DNA from: JAUVPY01 sp034412795
Lineage (GTDB): Bacteria > Chloroflexota > Anaerolineae > 4572-78 > NAK82
Assembly: GCA_034412795.1 (NCBI GenBank)
Contig: DAOUMD010000166.1
Location: 16,556 to 80,555 of the forward strand
Direction: 5' to 3'
Length of the DNA: 64,000 nt
Made by a program: the position numbers and the translations under genes. Numbering within the stretch: position 1 is the stretch's first letter; every line of letters starts with the position of its first letter. The notes below the pieces were generated by a model. That model did no database searches and was not told the DNA's origin. It saw nothing but the letters and a program-made list of their open reading frames with translations. Shown here piece after piece: positions 42,456 through 51,595 of the stretch.

Positions 42456-42670
42456 GTTTCGAGTTCCGAGTTTCGAGTTCCGAGTTTCGAGCTCCGAGTT
42501 TCGAGTTCCGAGTTTCGAGCTCCGAGTTCTGAGTTTCGAGTTCCGAGTTTCGAGCTTCGAGTCTCCCGATTCCCCAATCCCCCAACCAACCACCACCCAC
42601 CCAACAAACCACCCAACCAACCAACAAACTAACCAACCAACAAACCAACCCCCCCACCCAACCAACCCCT
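42454..42670. repeat. GAGTTTCGAGTTCC array followed by CCAA array
   Basis: 42454-42560 is a 14-bp-period array of GAGTTTCGAGTTCC and close variants (about eight units); 42578-42668 is made of CCAA, CCACC and CAAAC words like those around argA. Both lie directly ahead of the lacI-type promoter. Confidence 0.85.
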
Positions 42671-42723
42671 TGACTCCTGAAACGTTTCGGTTTATAATAA
42701 CGATCAGTTGAAACGTTTCGGTT
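42670..42723 (+). promoter_or_regulatory. LacI-type autoregulated promoter with two operators
   Basis: TTGACT (42670-42675), 17-bp spacer, TATAAT (42693-42698). Operator 1 TGAAACGTTTCGGTT fills the spacer (42678-42692) and an identical operator 2 lies 31 bp downstream (42709-42723). A repressor bound here would block polymerase directly; the adjacent LacI-family gene is the obvious candidate. Confidence 0.85.
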
Positions 42724-42740
42724 AAGGGAGTGAGAGACGG

Positions 42741-43766
42741 GTGGCGGTCACGCTCAGGGACATCGCCCAGGCGGTGGGCAAATCGGTGTCCACCGTCTCC
42801 AGTGCGCTAAACGATTACGACGACGTCAGCGAGGAGACCAAAGCGCTTGTCAGGCAGGTCGCCCGCGAGATGGGCTACACGCCCAACATCGCCGCGCAGC
42901 GACTGCGTAGAAGGCAAACCGATACCCTTGGCCTGATTCTACCCACCTTTGGACCGCGCTTCTCCGACCCCTATTTCAGCGAATTGTTAGCCGGCATCGG
43001 CAATCAATCGGCTGCCAATGGCCTGGACCTGCTCGTTTCCACCCAGGCCCCCGGCCCCGATGAGGATGAGGCCTATCGGCGTTTGGTCAGCGGCCAACGA
43101 GTAGACGGTTTGCTGGTGGTACGCACCCGCTGCGACGACCCGCGTATCGCCTTCCTGGTCGGGCGAGGTTTTCCCTTCGTGGCCTTTGGCCGTACCCAGC
43201 AGAACTTTGATTTTCCTTACGTGGACGAGGACGGTGTCTTGGGCATGGAGTTGGCCACCCAACACTTGATCGATCGCGGCCATCGACGCATCGCGTTCAT
43301 CGCTGCCCCACCCGATTTGATGTTTGCCCTGCATCGTCTGATGGGGTTCAAACAGGCTATGGAAAAGAATGGTTTGGCCGTGGATGAGTCTTTGCTCATC
43401 GTCGGTGATTTGACCCAGAAAACCGGGCGTCGATTGGCCGGCGAATTGCTCGACCGTCCCGACCGCCCCACCGCCATCGTTGCCTGCAACGATTTGATGG
43501 CGCTGGGTGCCATGACCTCCGCCCAGGAGCGTGGCTTGGTGGTCGGCCAGGATGTGGCCATCACCGGCTTCGACGACATCCCTCCCGCCCAACACTCTCA
43601 TCCGCCGTTAACCACCGTCCACCAGCCCATATACCGCATCGGACAGATGATCTGCGACATGCTGATCGCACAGATCAAAGATGAGGGACTGAAGGAATCT
43701 CACGTCGTTCTTCAACCCTCCCTCATCGTCCGCGGCTCCAGCGGAGGCAAAGCCGGTGCGCATTGA
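42741..43766 (+). CDS. LacI-family transcriptional regulator
   Basis: 341 residues, GTG start with GGGAGTGAG upstream. N-terminal helix-turn-helix (TLRDIAQAVGKSVSTVSSAL) and hinge, then a periplasmic-binding-protein-like effector domain (LGLILPTFG, GHRRIAFIAAP, ITGFDDIPPA). It should repress itself and the sugar operon behind it; the effector is probably a glucosyl-glycerate-like or other glucoside (inference from the operon). Confidence 0.92.
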   Translation: MAVTLRDIAQAVGKSVSTVSSALNDYDDVSEETKALVRQVAREMGYTPNIAAQRLRRRQTDTLGLILPTFGPRFSDPYFSELLAGIGNQSAANGLDLLVSTQAPGPDEDEAYRRLVSGQRVDGLLVVRTRCDDPRIAFLVGRGFPFVAFGRTQQNFDFPYVDEDGVLGMELATQHLIDRGHRRIAFIAAPPDLMFALHRLMGFKQAMEKNGLAVDESLLIVGDLTQKTGRRLAGELLDRPDRPTAIVACNDLMALGAMTSAQERGLVVGQDVAITGFDDIPPAQHSHPPLTTVHQPIYRIGQMICDMLIAQIKDEGLKESHVVLQPSLIVRGSSGGKAGAH

Positions 43767-43789
43767 CCTGTCCGTCGTTCCGCTTATCT

Positions 43790-43850
43790 ACCCATTTGCC
43801 CATTTGCCTATTTGCTGATTTGCCCATTCGTCCATTCGCCCCGATTTGTT
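43790..43850. repeat. CATTTGCC-type array
   Basis: CCCATTTGCC, CATTTGCC, TATTTGC, TGATTTGCC, CATTCG words in tandem between the regulator and the binding protein gene; the complement of the GGCAAAT words at 16170. Confidence 0.75.
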
Positions 43851-43983
43851 CGCTTTGTTGATCTGCCAAAGGAGGTGATGATCAAGCCACAAAACACCAA
43901 ACAAACCACGTGATAACCCCTGTGATATGTGAAGCCGTCAAAAGCGTAGAGTTCCTTGTAGCCAAGAAAGGAGAAAAGAGGAA

Positions 43984-45447
43984 ATGAAACGCTTATTTGC
44001 AGTATTGGCCGTGTTGGTGATCTTGAGCCTGCTGGCCGCCGCGTGCGCTGCGCCGGCCCCGCAGACCGTCGTTGAGACCGTAGTGGTCGAGAAAGAGGTC
44101 GTCGTCACCCAGGAGGTGGAGAAGGAAGTTATCGTCACTCAAGAGGTAGAAGTAGCGGTACCGGCCAAGGCCGAGACCATCATCGAGTTTTGGTCGACCG
44201 ATAACGAGGAAGAACGGGTAGACGTCTACGAGGCCATCGCTGAGCGCTACATGGCCGAGCATCCCGAGGTCGAGGTCCGCATCGTGCCTATCGAGGAGGC
44301 CGGTGTTTCGCAGCGCATCGCCACCGCGCTGGCCGCCAACCGCCCGCCGGACATCATCCGCATGGGCGTTGAGCGCGTCGCTGCCTTCGCCGCAGACGAG
44401 ATCCTGGACGAGGATGCTGCCGAGGCCGTGATCGCCGGCTTGGGCGAGGACGATTTCCGCTCCAGCCCGCTGCAGATGGTCACCAACCCATCCACCGGCA
44501 AGCGCGCGGCCGTGCCCTTCGACGGCTGGATCCAGGCCATCTGGTACCGCGCCGACGTGTTCGAGGAGGATGGTCTCAACTCGCCCGTCAGTTGGGATGA
44601 CATCAATGCTGCCTGCGATACTCTCCCCGGCACGGAAAATTTGCTCTACGCCCTCACCCTGGGCACCGATCCCGGCCAGAACTACCCGCACCAGATCTTT
44701 GAGCAGGTAGCCATATCCAATGATGCCTGGCCCTTCGACGAGGCCGGCAACGTCACCATGAACACGCCCGAGATGATCGAGGCGCTCCAGTTCTATACCG
44801 ATCTGCAGCGCTGCGCTCTGCCCGGCCCCCAGTACTGGCGTGGCGCCCGCGAGTCCTACGAGCTTGACCAGTCCGGCATGCTTTTCTACAGCACCTACAT
44901 CATGGACGACCTGGTCGAGGGCTCCGGTATGGAGGAGGGCGGCAATGTCGAGATCGCCGTCGAGGATCTGGCCCTTAAGACCGGCTTCGCCCCCGAGATG
45001 GTCGGCCCCAACGGCTCCGCCTCCTACGGGCAGTTGGTGACCATGGCTATTCCCAAGGGCGCCGACCCCGAGGCGGTAGATGTGCTCCAGTTCTTTATGA
45101 CCGACCAGAACTACCAGGACATTCTGGCGCTGGCCCCCTTCGGCAAGGTGCCGGTGCTCAAGAGCGCCGTCGATGGCTGGAGCGGCCTCAGTCCCTTCTT
45201 CGAGAATTACTCGGATGAGACGTTGGGCCAGATCGCCAACGGCTACGAGTCGATGCAGCGCTGGCTCTTCCGCCCCGATTACGACACCACCCAGCGCGCC
45301 GTGATTGGTGACATCGAAGGCCGCTTGTTGATCTCACAGGCTATCAGCAACATCGCGCTGGAAGGCACTATGACGCCCGAGACGGCCGCCGAGTGGCTCC
45401 AGGAGCAGGTCGAAGCCATTTACGCTGAGCGACAGGCGGGAGAGTAG
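43984..45447 (+). CDS. Sugar ABC transporter substrate-binding lipoprotein
   Basis: 487 residues. Signal peptide with lipobox LLAAAC, then a linker of TVVVEKEVVVTQEVEKEV-type repeats common in filamentous Chloroflexota lipoproteins, then a cluster B/D-type solute-binding fold (IIEFWSTDNEEE, AANRPPDIIRMG, FYTDLQRCALPG). Captures an extracellular sugar for the two permeases encoded next. No ATPase gene is present here; a shared MsmK-like ATPase is likely. Confidence 0.92.
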   Translation: MKRLFAVLAVLVILSLLAAACAAPAPQTVVETVVVEKEVVVTQEVEKEVIVTQEVEVAVPAKAETIIEFWSTDNEEERVDVYEAIAERYMAEHPEVEVRIVPIEEAGVSQRIATALAANRPPDIIRMGVERVAAFAADEILDEDAAEAVIAGLGEDDFRSSPLQMVTNPSTGKRAAVPFDGWIQAIWYRADVFEEDGLNSPVSWDDINAACDTLPGTENLLYALTLGTDPGQNYPHQIFEQVAISNDAWPFDEAGNVTMNTPEMIEALQFYTDLQRCALPGPQYWRGARESYELDQSGMLFYSTYIMDDLVEGSGMEEGGNVEIAVEDLALKTGFAPEMVGPNGSASYGQLVTMAIPKGADPEAVDVLQFFMTDQNYQDILALAPFGKVPVLKSAVDGWSGLSPFFENYSDETLGQIANGYESMQRWLFRPDYDTTQRAVIGDIEGRLLISQAISNIALEGTMTPETAAEWLQEQVEAIYAERQAGE

Positions 45448-45543
45448 CTACGGTAACTGCGTGATTGATTGATGCAATGGGGACGCAGCTTCATGCTGCG
45501 TCCCTACTGTTAATTCCACATGGAAGCGCAGGGAGGTCTATCT

Positions 45544-46500
45544 ATGACTGCAATAACCGAAGAGCCGCGCACGCCCGCACGTCGGTGGGACTCGCTTGAG
45601 GCCCGAGAAACCCGTCTGGCCTGGATCCTGATCCTGCCCACGGCATTTATCGTGTTTGGTTTGGTCCTTTTCCCCGCCATATTCAGCGTCTGGATCAGTT
45701 TCCACGACGTCGGCCTGGGGAACCTGAATGATGTCTTCCGCGCACCCTTTGTTGGCCTGGAGAACTACCGTCGCGTCGTCAACGACTTTGCTTTCAAGTT
45801 CCAGGGCTTGGGAAGCTGGGGGGCGGCGGTTACCAGCGTTGTCTATTCATTCGCTGCTACGATCCTGACCGTTCTCGTTGGTCTGATTGCTTCCTTGCTG
45901 CTTAACCGGTCCTTCCGGGGTCGGGGACTGGTGCGCGCCATTTTTCTCTTTTCCTACGTGGCGCCCATCGTCAGTGTCGCCTTTGTCTGGCGCTGGATTC
46001 TCGACCCACGCCCGTCCGGTGTGATCAATGATATCTTGATGCGATTGGGCATCATCGAGTTACCCAAAGCCTATCTGGCTACCCGTGGTCTCGCCTTGCT
46101 GATCGTCATCTTCTTCGAGGCCTGGCGCTATTTCCCATTTGCCATGTTGATGATCCTGGCCCGGCTCCAGGCCATCGACAGCACCCTATACGAGGCCGCC
46201 GACGTGGATGGCGCCAACACCTGGCACAAATTCCGGCACGTAACGCTGCCCGAGCTGCGCTTCGTACTGGGCGCCGTCTTCCTGCTGCGCCTCATCTGGA
46301 CCTTCAACAAGTTCGATGACATCTTCCTGCTGACCGGAGGCGGCTTCGGCACCAACGTCCTTCCGGTGCTCACCTATCAATTTAGCTTCAAGTCGTTCGA
46401 CTTCGGCAAGGGGGCGGCCAATGCCATGATCCTGTTGCTCATCCTGGTCGTCTTCCTGGTCATATACGTGCTCACCGTAATGCGAGGTGCCGAGGATTAG
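45544..46500 (+). CDS. Sugar ABC transporter permease, MalF/UgpA type
   Basis: 318 residues from ATG 45544 with GGGAGG upstream; the 24-bp longer frame is rejected. About six TM helices and the EAA loop EAADVDGANTWHKFRHVTLPEL typical of sugar permeases (residues split by DGAN). Confidence 0.93.
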   Translation: MTAITEEPRTPARRWDSLEARETRLAWILILPTAFIVFGLVLFPAIFSVWISFHDVGLGNLNDVFRAPFVGLENYRRVVNDFAFKFQGLGSWGAAVTSVVYSFAATILTVLVGLIASLLLNRSFRGRGLVRAIFLFSYVAPIVSVAFVWRWILDPRPSGVINDILMRLGIIELPKAYLATRGLALLIVIFFEAWRYFPFAMLMILARLQAIDSTLYEAADVDGANTWHKFRHVTLPELRFVLGAVFLLRLIWTFNKFDDIFLLTGGGFGTNVLPVLTYQFSFKSFDFGKGAANAMILLLILVVFLVIYVLTVMRGAED

Positions 46501-46514
46501 GTAAGGAGGAAACA

Positions 46515-47441
46515 ATGACTGCAAGTACCTCTGCTCGTTCTTCCAGGGGCGAGCGCATGAATCTGATCGACTACGTGGCTGGCTGGATCAATTGGCCCCG
46601 GCTCATATTCGCATTGGTTCTGCTCTTCTTCCTGACCAGCATTCTATTTCCCTTCTACTGGATGGTCAGTTCGTCCTTCAAGTCCTACGCCGAGATCGGT
46701 GGGCGGACCCCCGTTTATATTCCAGGTGCCCTGCGACCGGATGCCTTCCAGGAGCTGTTTGATCCCAACCATCGCAGCTTCCAGAATTTTGGCGTCAATA
46801 TCATCAACAGCCTGCTGGTCGCCATTCCTACCTCCATCATCGCCGTCATCCTGTCCACGCTCGGGGCCTATGCCGTGGCCCGGTTGCACTTTCGGGGCAA
46901 AAACATCATGCTCAACAGCATCTTGCTCATCTATCTGTTCCCCGGGATTCTGTTGATCATTCCCCTGTTTGCCATGGTGGCTCGGATTGGCACAATCGTC
47001 GGCTTTGATGTACAGGACAACCTGGGTGTGTTGGTCTTCACCTACCTGGCCCAGACGCTCCCCGTCGCGCTTTATATGTTGGCCAACTATTTCCGCACCA
47101 TCCCGGCCGAGATTGAGCAGGCGGCCTTGATCGATGGCTGCAGTCGCGCTGGCGTCATCTGGCGCGTCACCTTGCCCCTGGCCATTCCAGCCTTGGTCTC
47201 GGTCGCCATTTACACCTTCATGATCGCCTGGAACGAGTTCCTATACGCCTTGGTCTTCCTGAACAGCCGCGAGATGTTCACCATGCCCATCAAGATCAAT
47301 ACCATCTTTAATGACCCCAGTCCGCGTCCCCACGTTGTGATGGCCGCTTCGACTATCATGACCCTGCCCGTGGTCATTCTCTTCTTGGGCCTTGAACGTT
47401 TCCTGGAAGAGGGCCTTACCGCTGGCGGTGTCAAAGGTTGA
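46515..47441 (+). CDS. Sugar ABC transporter permease, MalG/UgpE type
   Basis: 308 residues, six TM helices, EAA loop EQAALIDGCSRAGVIWRVTL, conserved C-terminal GLTAGGVKG. 14 bp after the first permease, with AAGGAGG as ribosome site. Confidence 0.93.
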   Translation: MTASTSARSSRGERMNLIDYVAGWINWPRLIFALVLLFFLTSILFPFYWMVSSSFKSYAEIGGRTPVYIPGALRPDAFQELFDPNHRSFQNFGVNIINSLLVAIPTSIIAVILSTLGAYAVARLHFRGKNIMLNSILLIYLFPGILLIIPLFAMVARIGTIVGFDVQDNLGVLVFTYLAQTLPVALYMLANYFRTIPAEIEQAALIDGCSRAGVIWRVTLPLAIPALVSVAIYTFMIAWNEFLYALVFLNSREMFTMPIKINTIFNDPSPRPHVVMAASTIMTLPVVILFLGLERFLEEGLTAGGVKG

Positions 47442-47444
47442 TTA

Positions 47445-48689
47445 ATGCGTATTGGCTTTATCTCGACTCGTTTAAATGGCACCGACGGCGTCTCGCTGGA
47501 AGTAGAGAAATGGGCCAAGGTACTGCGCCGTTTGGGACACGATCTCTTTTACTGTGCCGGGGAACTGGGGGGATATGCCAGCGGTGGCACCCTCATCCCG
47601 CAATTGCACTTCGATCACCAATCCGTCGTATTGCTGAGTCAGCGAGCCTTTGATGAAGGCCCGGATGTAGATGGCGATAAGGTGTGTGACGCGATCTACG
47701 CTCAGGCGGATGAGATTCGTCCTCCTCTGCGTCATTTCATTCGTTCCAACCGGCTGGATCTGATCATTGTCCAGAACGCCCTGACCATCCCCATGAATCT
47801 CCCGCTGGGCGTTTGCCTTACCGGTTTGATCGCTGAGCTGGGCATCAATACCATTGGCCACCACCACGATTTCTACTGGGAGCGTCAGCGCTATCAGACC
47901 AACACCATTCTGGACCTGCTGGATACCACCTTCCCGGCCAAACTGCCCACCATACAGCACGTCACCATCAACAGCATCGCGCAAGAACGCCTCAAAGCCC
48001 GTCGTGGCATCGAGTCAATCGTCATCCCTAACGTCCACGATTTCGCTACCCCTCCACCCGGGATCGACAACTACAGCCGCGATTTTCGCGAGGCGATTGG
48101 CCTTACCGAAGGCGACCTTTTTGTCCTACAGCCAACGCGCGTTATCCAGCGCAAAGGTGTTGAGATGGCCATCGAGCTGGTACATCGCCTGGAGTTGCCC
48201 AACGCTCATCTGTTCATCACCCACCGCGCCCACGACGAGGGACTATCCTATTGGCATTGGCTCAAGCGCGAGGCCGGCGTTATGCGCGTAGACCTGCGTT
48301 TGATTGATCACATGATCGGCACCAAGCGCTCAAAAATCGACGGTCACAAAGTCTATTCCCTTTGGGACGCCTACCCTCACGCCGACCTGGTAACTTATCC
48401 CAGCACCTACGAGGGCTTCGGCAACGCGCTGTTGGAAGCCGTCTACTTCAAGCGCTTGATGGTCGTTAATCGTTACCCGGTCTACAACGCAGACATCTGC
48501 CCCCTGGGCTTTGACTTCATCGAGCTGGATGGTTTTGTGGACGAAGCCGCTGTAGAAAAAACACTTGAGCTGCTTAATGACCCAGCTCAAGTCAATGCCA
48601 TGGCCGGCAAAAACTACGCCATCGCCCGGGAAAACTTCTCGCTAGAAGTCCTGGAAAACAAGTTGAAAGAAGTCCTGACCAGTTTTTAA
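47445..48689 (+). CDS. GT4-family glycosyltransferase
   Basis: 414 residues, GT-B fold: N-terminal RIGFISTRLNGTDGVSLEV, C-terminal LQPTRVIQRKGVEMAIELV and the nucleotide-sugar site YPSTYEGFGNALLEA. Starts 3 bp after the permease gene, so translationally coupled. Homologues sit with GH13_18 phosphorylase and sugar transporter genes; the acceptor may be glycerate, glycerol or similar (inference). Confidence 0.85.
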   Translation: MRIGFISTRLNGTDGVSLEVEKWAKVLRRLGHDLFYCAGELGGYASGGTLIPQLHFDHQSVVLLSQRAFDEGPDVDGDKVCDAIYAQADEIRPPLRHFIRSNRLDLIIVQNALTIPMNLPLGVCLTGLIAELGINTIGHHHDFYWERQRYQTNTILDLLDTTFPAKLPTIQHVTINSIAQERLKARRGIESIVIPNVHDFATPPPGIDNYSRDFREAIGLTEGDLFVLQPTRVIQRKGVEMAIELVHRLELPNAHLFITHRAHDEGLSYWHWLKREAGVMRVDLRLIDHMIGTKRSKIDGHKVYSLWDAYPHADLVTYPSTYEGFGNALLEAVYFKRLMVVNRYPVYNADICPLGFDFIELDGFVDEAAVEKTLELLNDPAQVNAMAGKNYAIARENFSLEVLENKLKEVLTSF

Positions 48690-48731
48690 CCGTTTTGGTG
48701 ACTGCTCAACCGCCCCCTACCTGCCAATAAA

Positions 48732-48830
48732 ACGTGATCCGTAATTCGTGCTGCGTGATCCGTGATAGGTAAGCGTCGCGTCTCACGGGGCACGCAGTAC
48801 GCAATACGCAGTACGCAATACGTTTCACGC
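48732..48830. repeat. CGTGATCC and ACGCAGTACGCAAT arrays
   Basis: 48732-48765 has three CGTGATCCGT-like words; 48791-48825 repeats ACGCAGTACGCAAT about 2.5 times. A related array is at 59909. Intergenic between glycosyltransferase and phosphorylase genes. Confidence 0.7.
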
Positions 48831-48860
48831 AACACACATTTGTAGGAGGACCTGAGTATC

Positions 48861-50639
48861 ATGACACCCGAAAGCCGTATCCAGGATCATTTGAACTTTC
48901 TTTATGGAAAACGGGAAGCTGAGCGCGTTTGGGCTCAGCTTAAGGATCGTTTGGCTGACTTCCAGGCGTGTAACCCTCAGTTAGGAGAAAGAGCGACACA
49001 GCCAGCCGAAAGTCTTACCCAGCGCGACGCCATTCTCATCACCTACGGCGATCAGATCAGCGCGCCTGGCCGTTCTCCTCTGCAAACCCTGGCCGACTTT
49101 TTGGAGACGCAACTGGGTGACGCCATCAGTGGCGTGCACTTGCTTCCTTTCTACCCCTACTCGTCCGACGATGGCTTCTCGGTGATTGATTATTGGCAGG
49201 TGAATCCCGATTTTGGTGACTGGGAAGACGTGACCCGCATCGGGCGTAGCTTCCGGCTCATGTTCGATGCTGTCATCAACCATATTTCCCGGAGTAGTTC
49301 CTGGTTTCAAGCTTTTCTGAGGGATATACAGCCTTATACCCACTACTTCATCGTAGTCGATCCCAATACCGACCTGTCGGGTGTGGTGCGTCCCCGCGCC
49401 TTGCCACTCTTGACGCCCGTCGAGACCGCCGGTGGCACCAAACACGTATGGACCACCTTCAGCGACGATCAATTCGATCTCAACTACGCTAACCCGGCCG
49501 TGCTCTTGGAGATTATAGACCTCCTTCTGTTTTACGTGGAGCGTGGGGCCGAGATCATTCGCCTGGATGCCATTGCTTACCTGTGGAAGGAGATCGGCAC
49601 CTCCTGCATCCACCTTCCACAGACGCACGCCGTGGTCAAGTTGTGGCGCGCTGTGCTGGACGCCGTCGCACCCGGTGTGATCATCATCACCGAGACCAAC
49701 GTGCCTCATCAGGAAAACATCAGCTACTTTGGCGATCCCTTGCCTTCCGGCGACACCGACGAAGCCCAGCTAGTTTACCAGTTCTCCCTCGCCCCTTTGG
49801 TGTTATATGCCTTCCACACCGGCGATGCGCGTCCTTTGACCGAGTGGGCCGCCAGCTTGGAACTCCCAGCATCGGCTACCTTCTTTAACTTCATCGCCTC
49901 CCACGACGGCATCGGGGTCCGGCCCGCCGAGGGCTTGCTCTCCCCCGACCAGATGCAGCTCCTCGTGGATCGCACCCTGGCTCACGATGGCCGGGTATCG
50001 TACAAGACCAACCCCGATGGCTCAAAGAGCGTTTACGAGCTTAACGTCACGCTGTTTGACGCCCTCAACGATCCCAACCATCCTCAACTGGACGCTGACG
50101 TCCGCCGTTTCCTGGCCTCGCAGGCGATTATGCTCTCCCTGGCCGGCGTGCCCGGCATCTATGTGCACAGCCTGTTCGGCTCTCGCAATTGCTACCCGTG
50201 TGTCGAGGAGACGGGACGCGCTCGATCCATCAACCGCGAGAAGTTCCGCCGCGCCGACCTGGAGGCCCAACTGGCCGATCCGGCCTCCATCCAGGGCCAG
50301 GTCTTGCGTGGCTATTTGTTTCTATTGCGCCAGCGGGCGGCGTTTCCCGCTTTTCATCCCCAGGCAGGCCAGCGGGTACTTCCTCTGCACGAAGCCCTCT
50401 TCGCCTTGGCTCGCACCGCGCCGGGTAGCCTGACCGGCGGAGGGGAGGAGACCGTGCTGTGCCTGGTCAACGTCTCGTCCGGCCAACTGGCCATCCAGGT
50501 GGATCTTAGCGCATGGGACCTTCCTCAAGCTTCGGCCTGGCAGGACCTCGTTCAGGGCAAAGTCTATTCCACCCAGGACGGCCGTCTGGCCCTCACCGTG
50601 GACGGCTACCAGACGTTGTGGCTTCAACCGACTGAGTAG
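48861..50639 (+). CDS. GH13_18 phosphorylase (glucosylglycerate or sucrose phosphorylase-like)
   Basis: 592 residues. TIM-barrel motifs: HLLPFYPYSSDDGFSV, DAVINHIS, nucleophile Asp in EIIRLDAIAYLWKEIG, acid/base Glu in IITETNVPH, and SHDGIGVRPAEG. The LWKEIGTSCIHL sequence is more like glucosylglycerate phosphorylases than sucrose phosphorylase. It would release glucose 1-phosphate from an imported glucoside. ATG with GTAGGAGGACC upstream. Confidence 0.87.
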   Translation: MTPESRIQDHLNFLYGKREAERVWAQLKDRLADFQACNPQLGERATQPAESLTQRDAILITYGDQISAPGRSPLQTLADFLETQLGDAISGVHLLPFYPYSSDDGFSVIDYWQVNPDFGDWEDVTRIGRSFRLMFDAVINHISRSSSWFQAFLRDIQPYTHYFIVVDPNTDLSGVVRPRALPLLTPVETAGGTKHVWTTFSDDQFDLNYANPAVLLEIIDLLLFYVERGAEIIRLDAIAYLWKEIGTSCIHLPQTHAVVKLWRAVLDAVAPGVIIITETNVPHQENISYFGDPLPSGDTDEAQLVYQFSLAPLVLYAFHTGDARPLTEWAASLELPASATFFNFIASHDGIGVRPAEGLLSPDQMQLLVDRTLAHDGRVSYKTNPDGSKSVYELNVTLFDALNDPNHPQLDADVRRFLASQAIMLSLAGVPGIYVHSLFGSRNCYPCVEETGRARSINREKFRRADLEAQLADPASIQGQVLRGYLFLLRQRAAFPAFHPQAGQRVLPLHEALFALARTAPGSLTGGGEETVLCLVNVSSGQLAIQVDLSAWDLPQASAWQDLVQGKVYSTQDGRLALTVDGYQTLWLQPTE

Positions 50640-50673
50640 CTTAACTTAACAATGTCAAAATAGAGAGAGGACA

Positions 50674-51471
50674 ATGAACGCTAATTTGGTTCTCTACGAA
50701 AGGGACGATGCCATTGCGCTCATTACCTTAAACCGCCCCGATGTGATGAATACCCTCAATATGGAGCTGGGTGAAGGGCTGGTAGCGATGGTTGAGCGTG
50801 CTCGCTTTGATCAAACAGTGCGCGCGGTGGTCATCACCGGTGCCGGGCGCGCTTTCTCTGCCGGTGGTGATCTCAAGGCAATGAAGGCCAACCAGGACGC
50901 GGGTGGGGATCCATCTCAGTTCCTGCGTGATCTGACCCGGTTTCTCCATGCGGCCATTGTCGACCTGCGGCTGATGGAAAAACCGGTCATCGCCGCTATC
51001 AATGGGCCGGCAGGTGGGGCCGGCTTCAGCCTCGCCCTCGCCTGCGACCTGCGCGTCATGGCCGAGGGTGCCTTTTTTCAGCAAGCATACACCGCCGTCG
51101 GTCTCGTTCCCGACGGTGGGATGACCGCCTTCCTGCCGCACCTTGTCGGCCTGGGGGCCGCCAGTGAGCTGATCTTCCTCAATCCCTCTATAGATGCCCG
51201 GCGCGCATTGCAGATGGGCCTGGTACACGAGGTGGTCCTCGCTGATGAGCTTATGTCGCGGACAATGGAGATGGCTCACGGACTGGCGGCTGGCCCTACG
51301 CTCGCCCTGGGCCAGGCCAAGGGATTGCTCAACCGGTCGCTACTCTTGACACTCGAAAGCCAACTCGAAGCCGAGCGTCAGGCCATCGCCGCAATGGGCG
51401 CTACCGCGGACTTCCACGAGGGGTTGACCGCCTTCCTCGAGAAGTGCCCGCCAGATTTCAAGGGAGAGTAG
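50674..51471 (+). CDS. Enoyl-CoA hydratase/isomerase family protein
   Basis: 265 residues of the crotonase fold. Oxyanion-hole segments AGRAFSAGGDLKAM and INGPAGGAGFSLALACD; the VPDGGMTAFLPHLVG segment resembles PaaG-type isomerases, with Asp as likely catalytic residue. The substrate is not clear. Separate in function from the sugar operon but only 34 bp behind it. Confidence 0.85.
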   Translation: MNANLVLYERDDAIALITLNRPDVMNTLNMELGEGLVAMVERARFDQTVRAVVITGAGRAFSAGGDLKAMKANQDAGGDPSQFLRDLTRFLHAAIVDLRLMEKPVIAAINGPAGGAGFSLALACDLRVMAEGAFFQQAYTAVGLVPDGGMTAFLPHLVGLGAASELIFLNPSIDARRALQMGLVHEVVLADELMSRTMEMAHGLAAGPTLALGQAKGLLNRSLLLTLESQLEAERQAIAAMGATADFHEGLTAFLEKCPPDFKGE

Positions 51472-51472
51472 C

Positions 51473-51595
51473 TTGACCTTCCGCCTGATGCCGTACAACG
51501 TCTTGAATGGCGGTGAAGGGCGTGAGGCGGCGATTGTTGACGTGATTCGGGAAGCGGCCCCGGACGTGGTCGTGCTGCAAGGCGAATTTACTTAG
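51473..51595 (+). pseudogene. Truncated endonuclease/exonuclease/phosphatase (EEP) gene
   Basis: 41 codons from TTG: FRLMPYNVLNGGEGREAA, then IVDVIREAAPDVVVLQGEFT and a stop. This is the start of the EEP fold (MTYN-LNGG, PDVVVLQE) with the remaining 200 or so residues missing. Its stop overlaps the converging gene's stop. Cut by rearrangement. Confidence 0.7.

Noticed and set aside
43865..43885. Anti-Shine-Dalgarno-like AAAGGAGGTGATGATC as a 16S rRNA 3' end
   Set aside because: Only about 15 bp match; no other rRNA sequence surrounds it.
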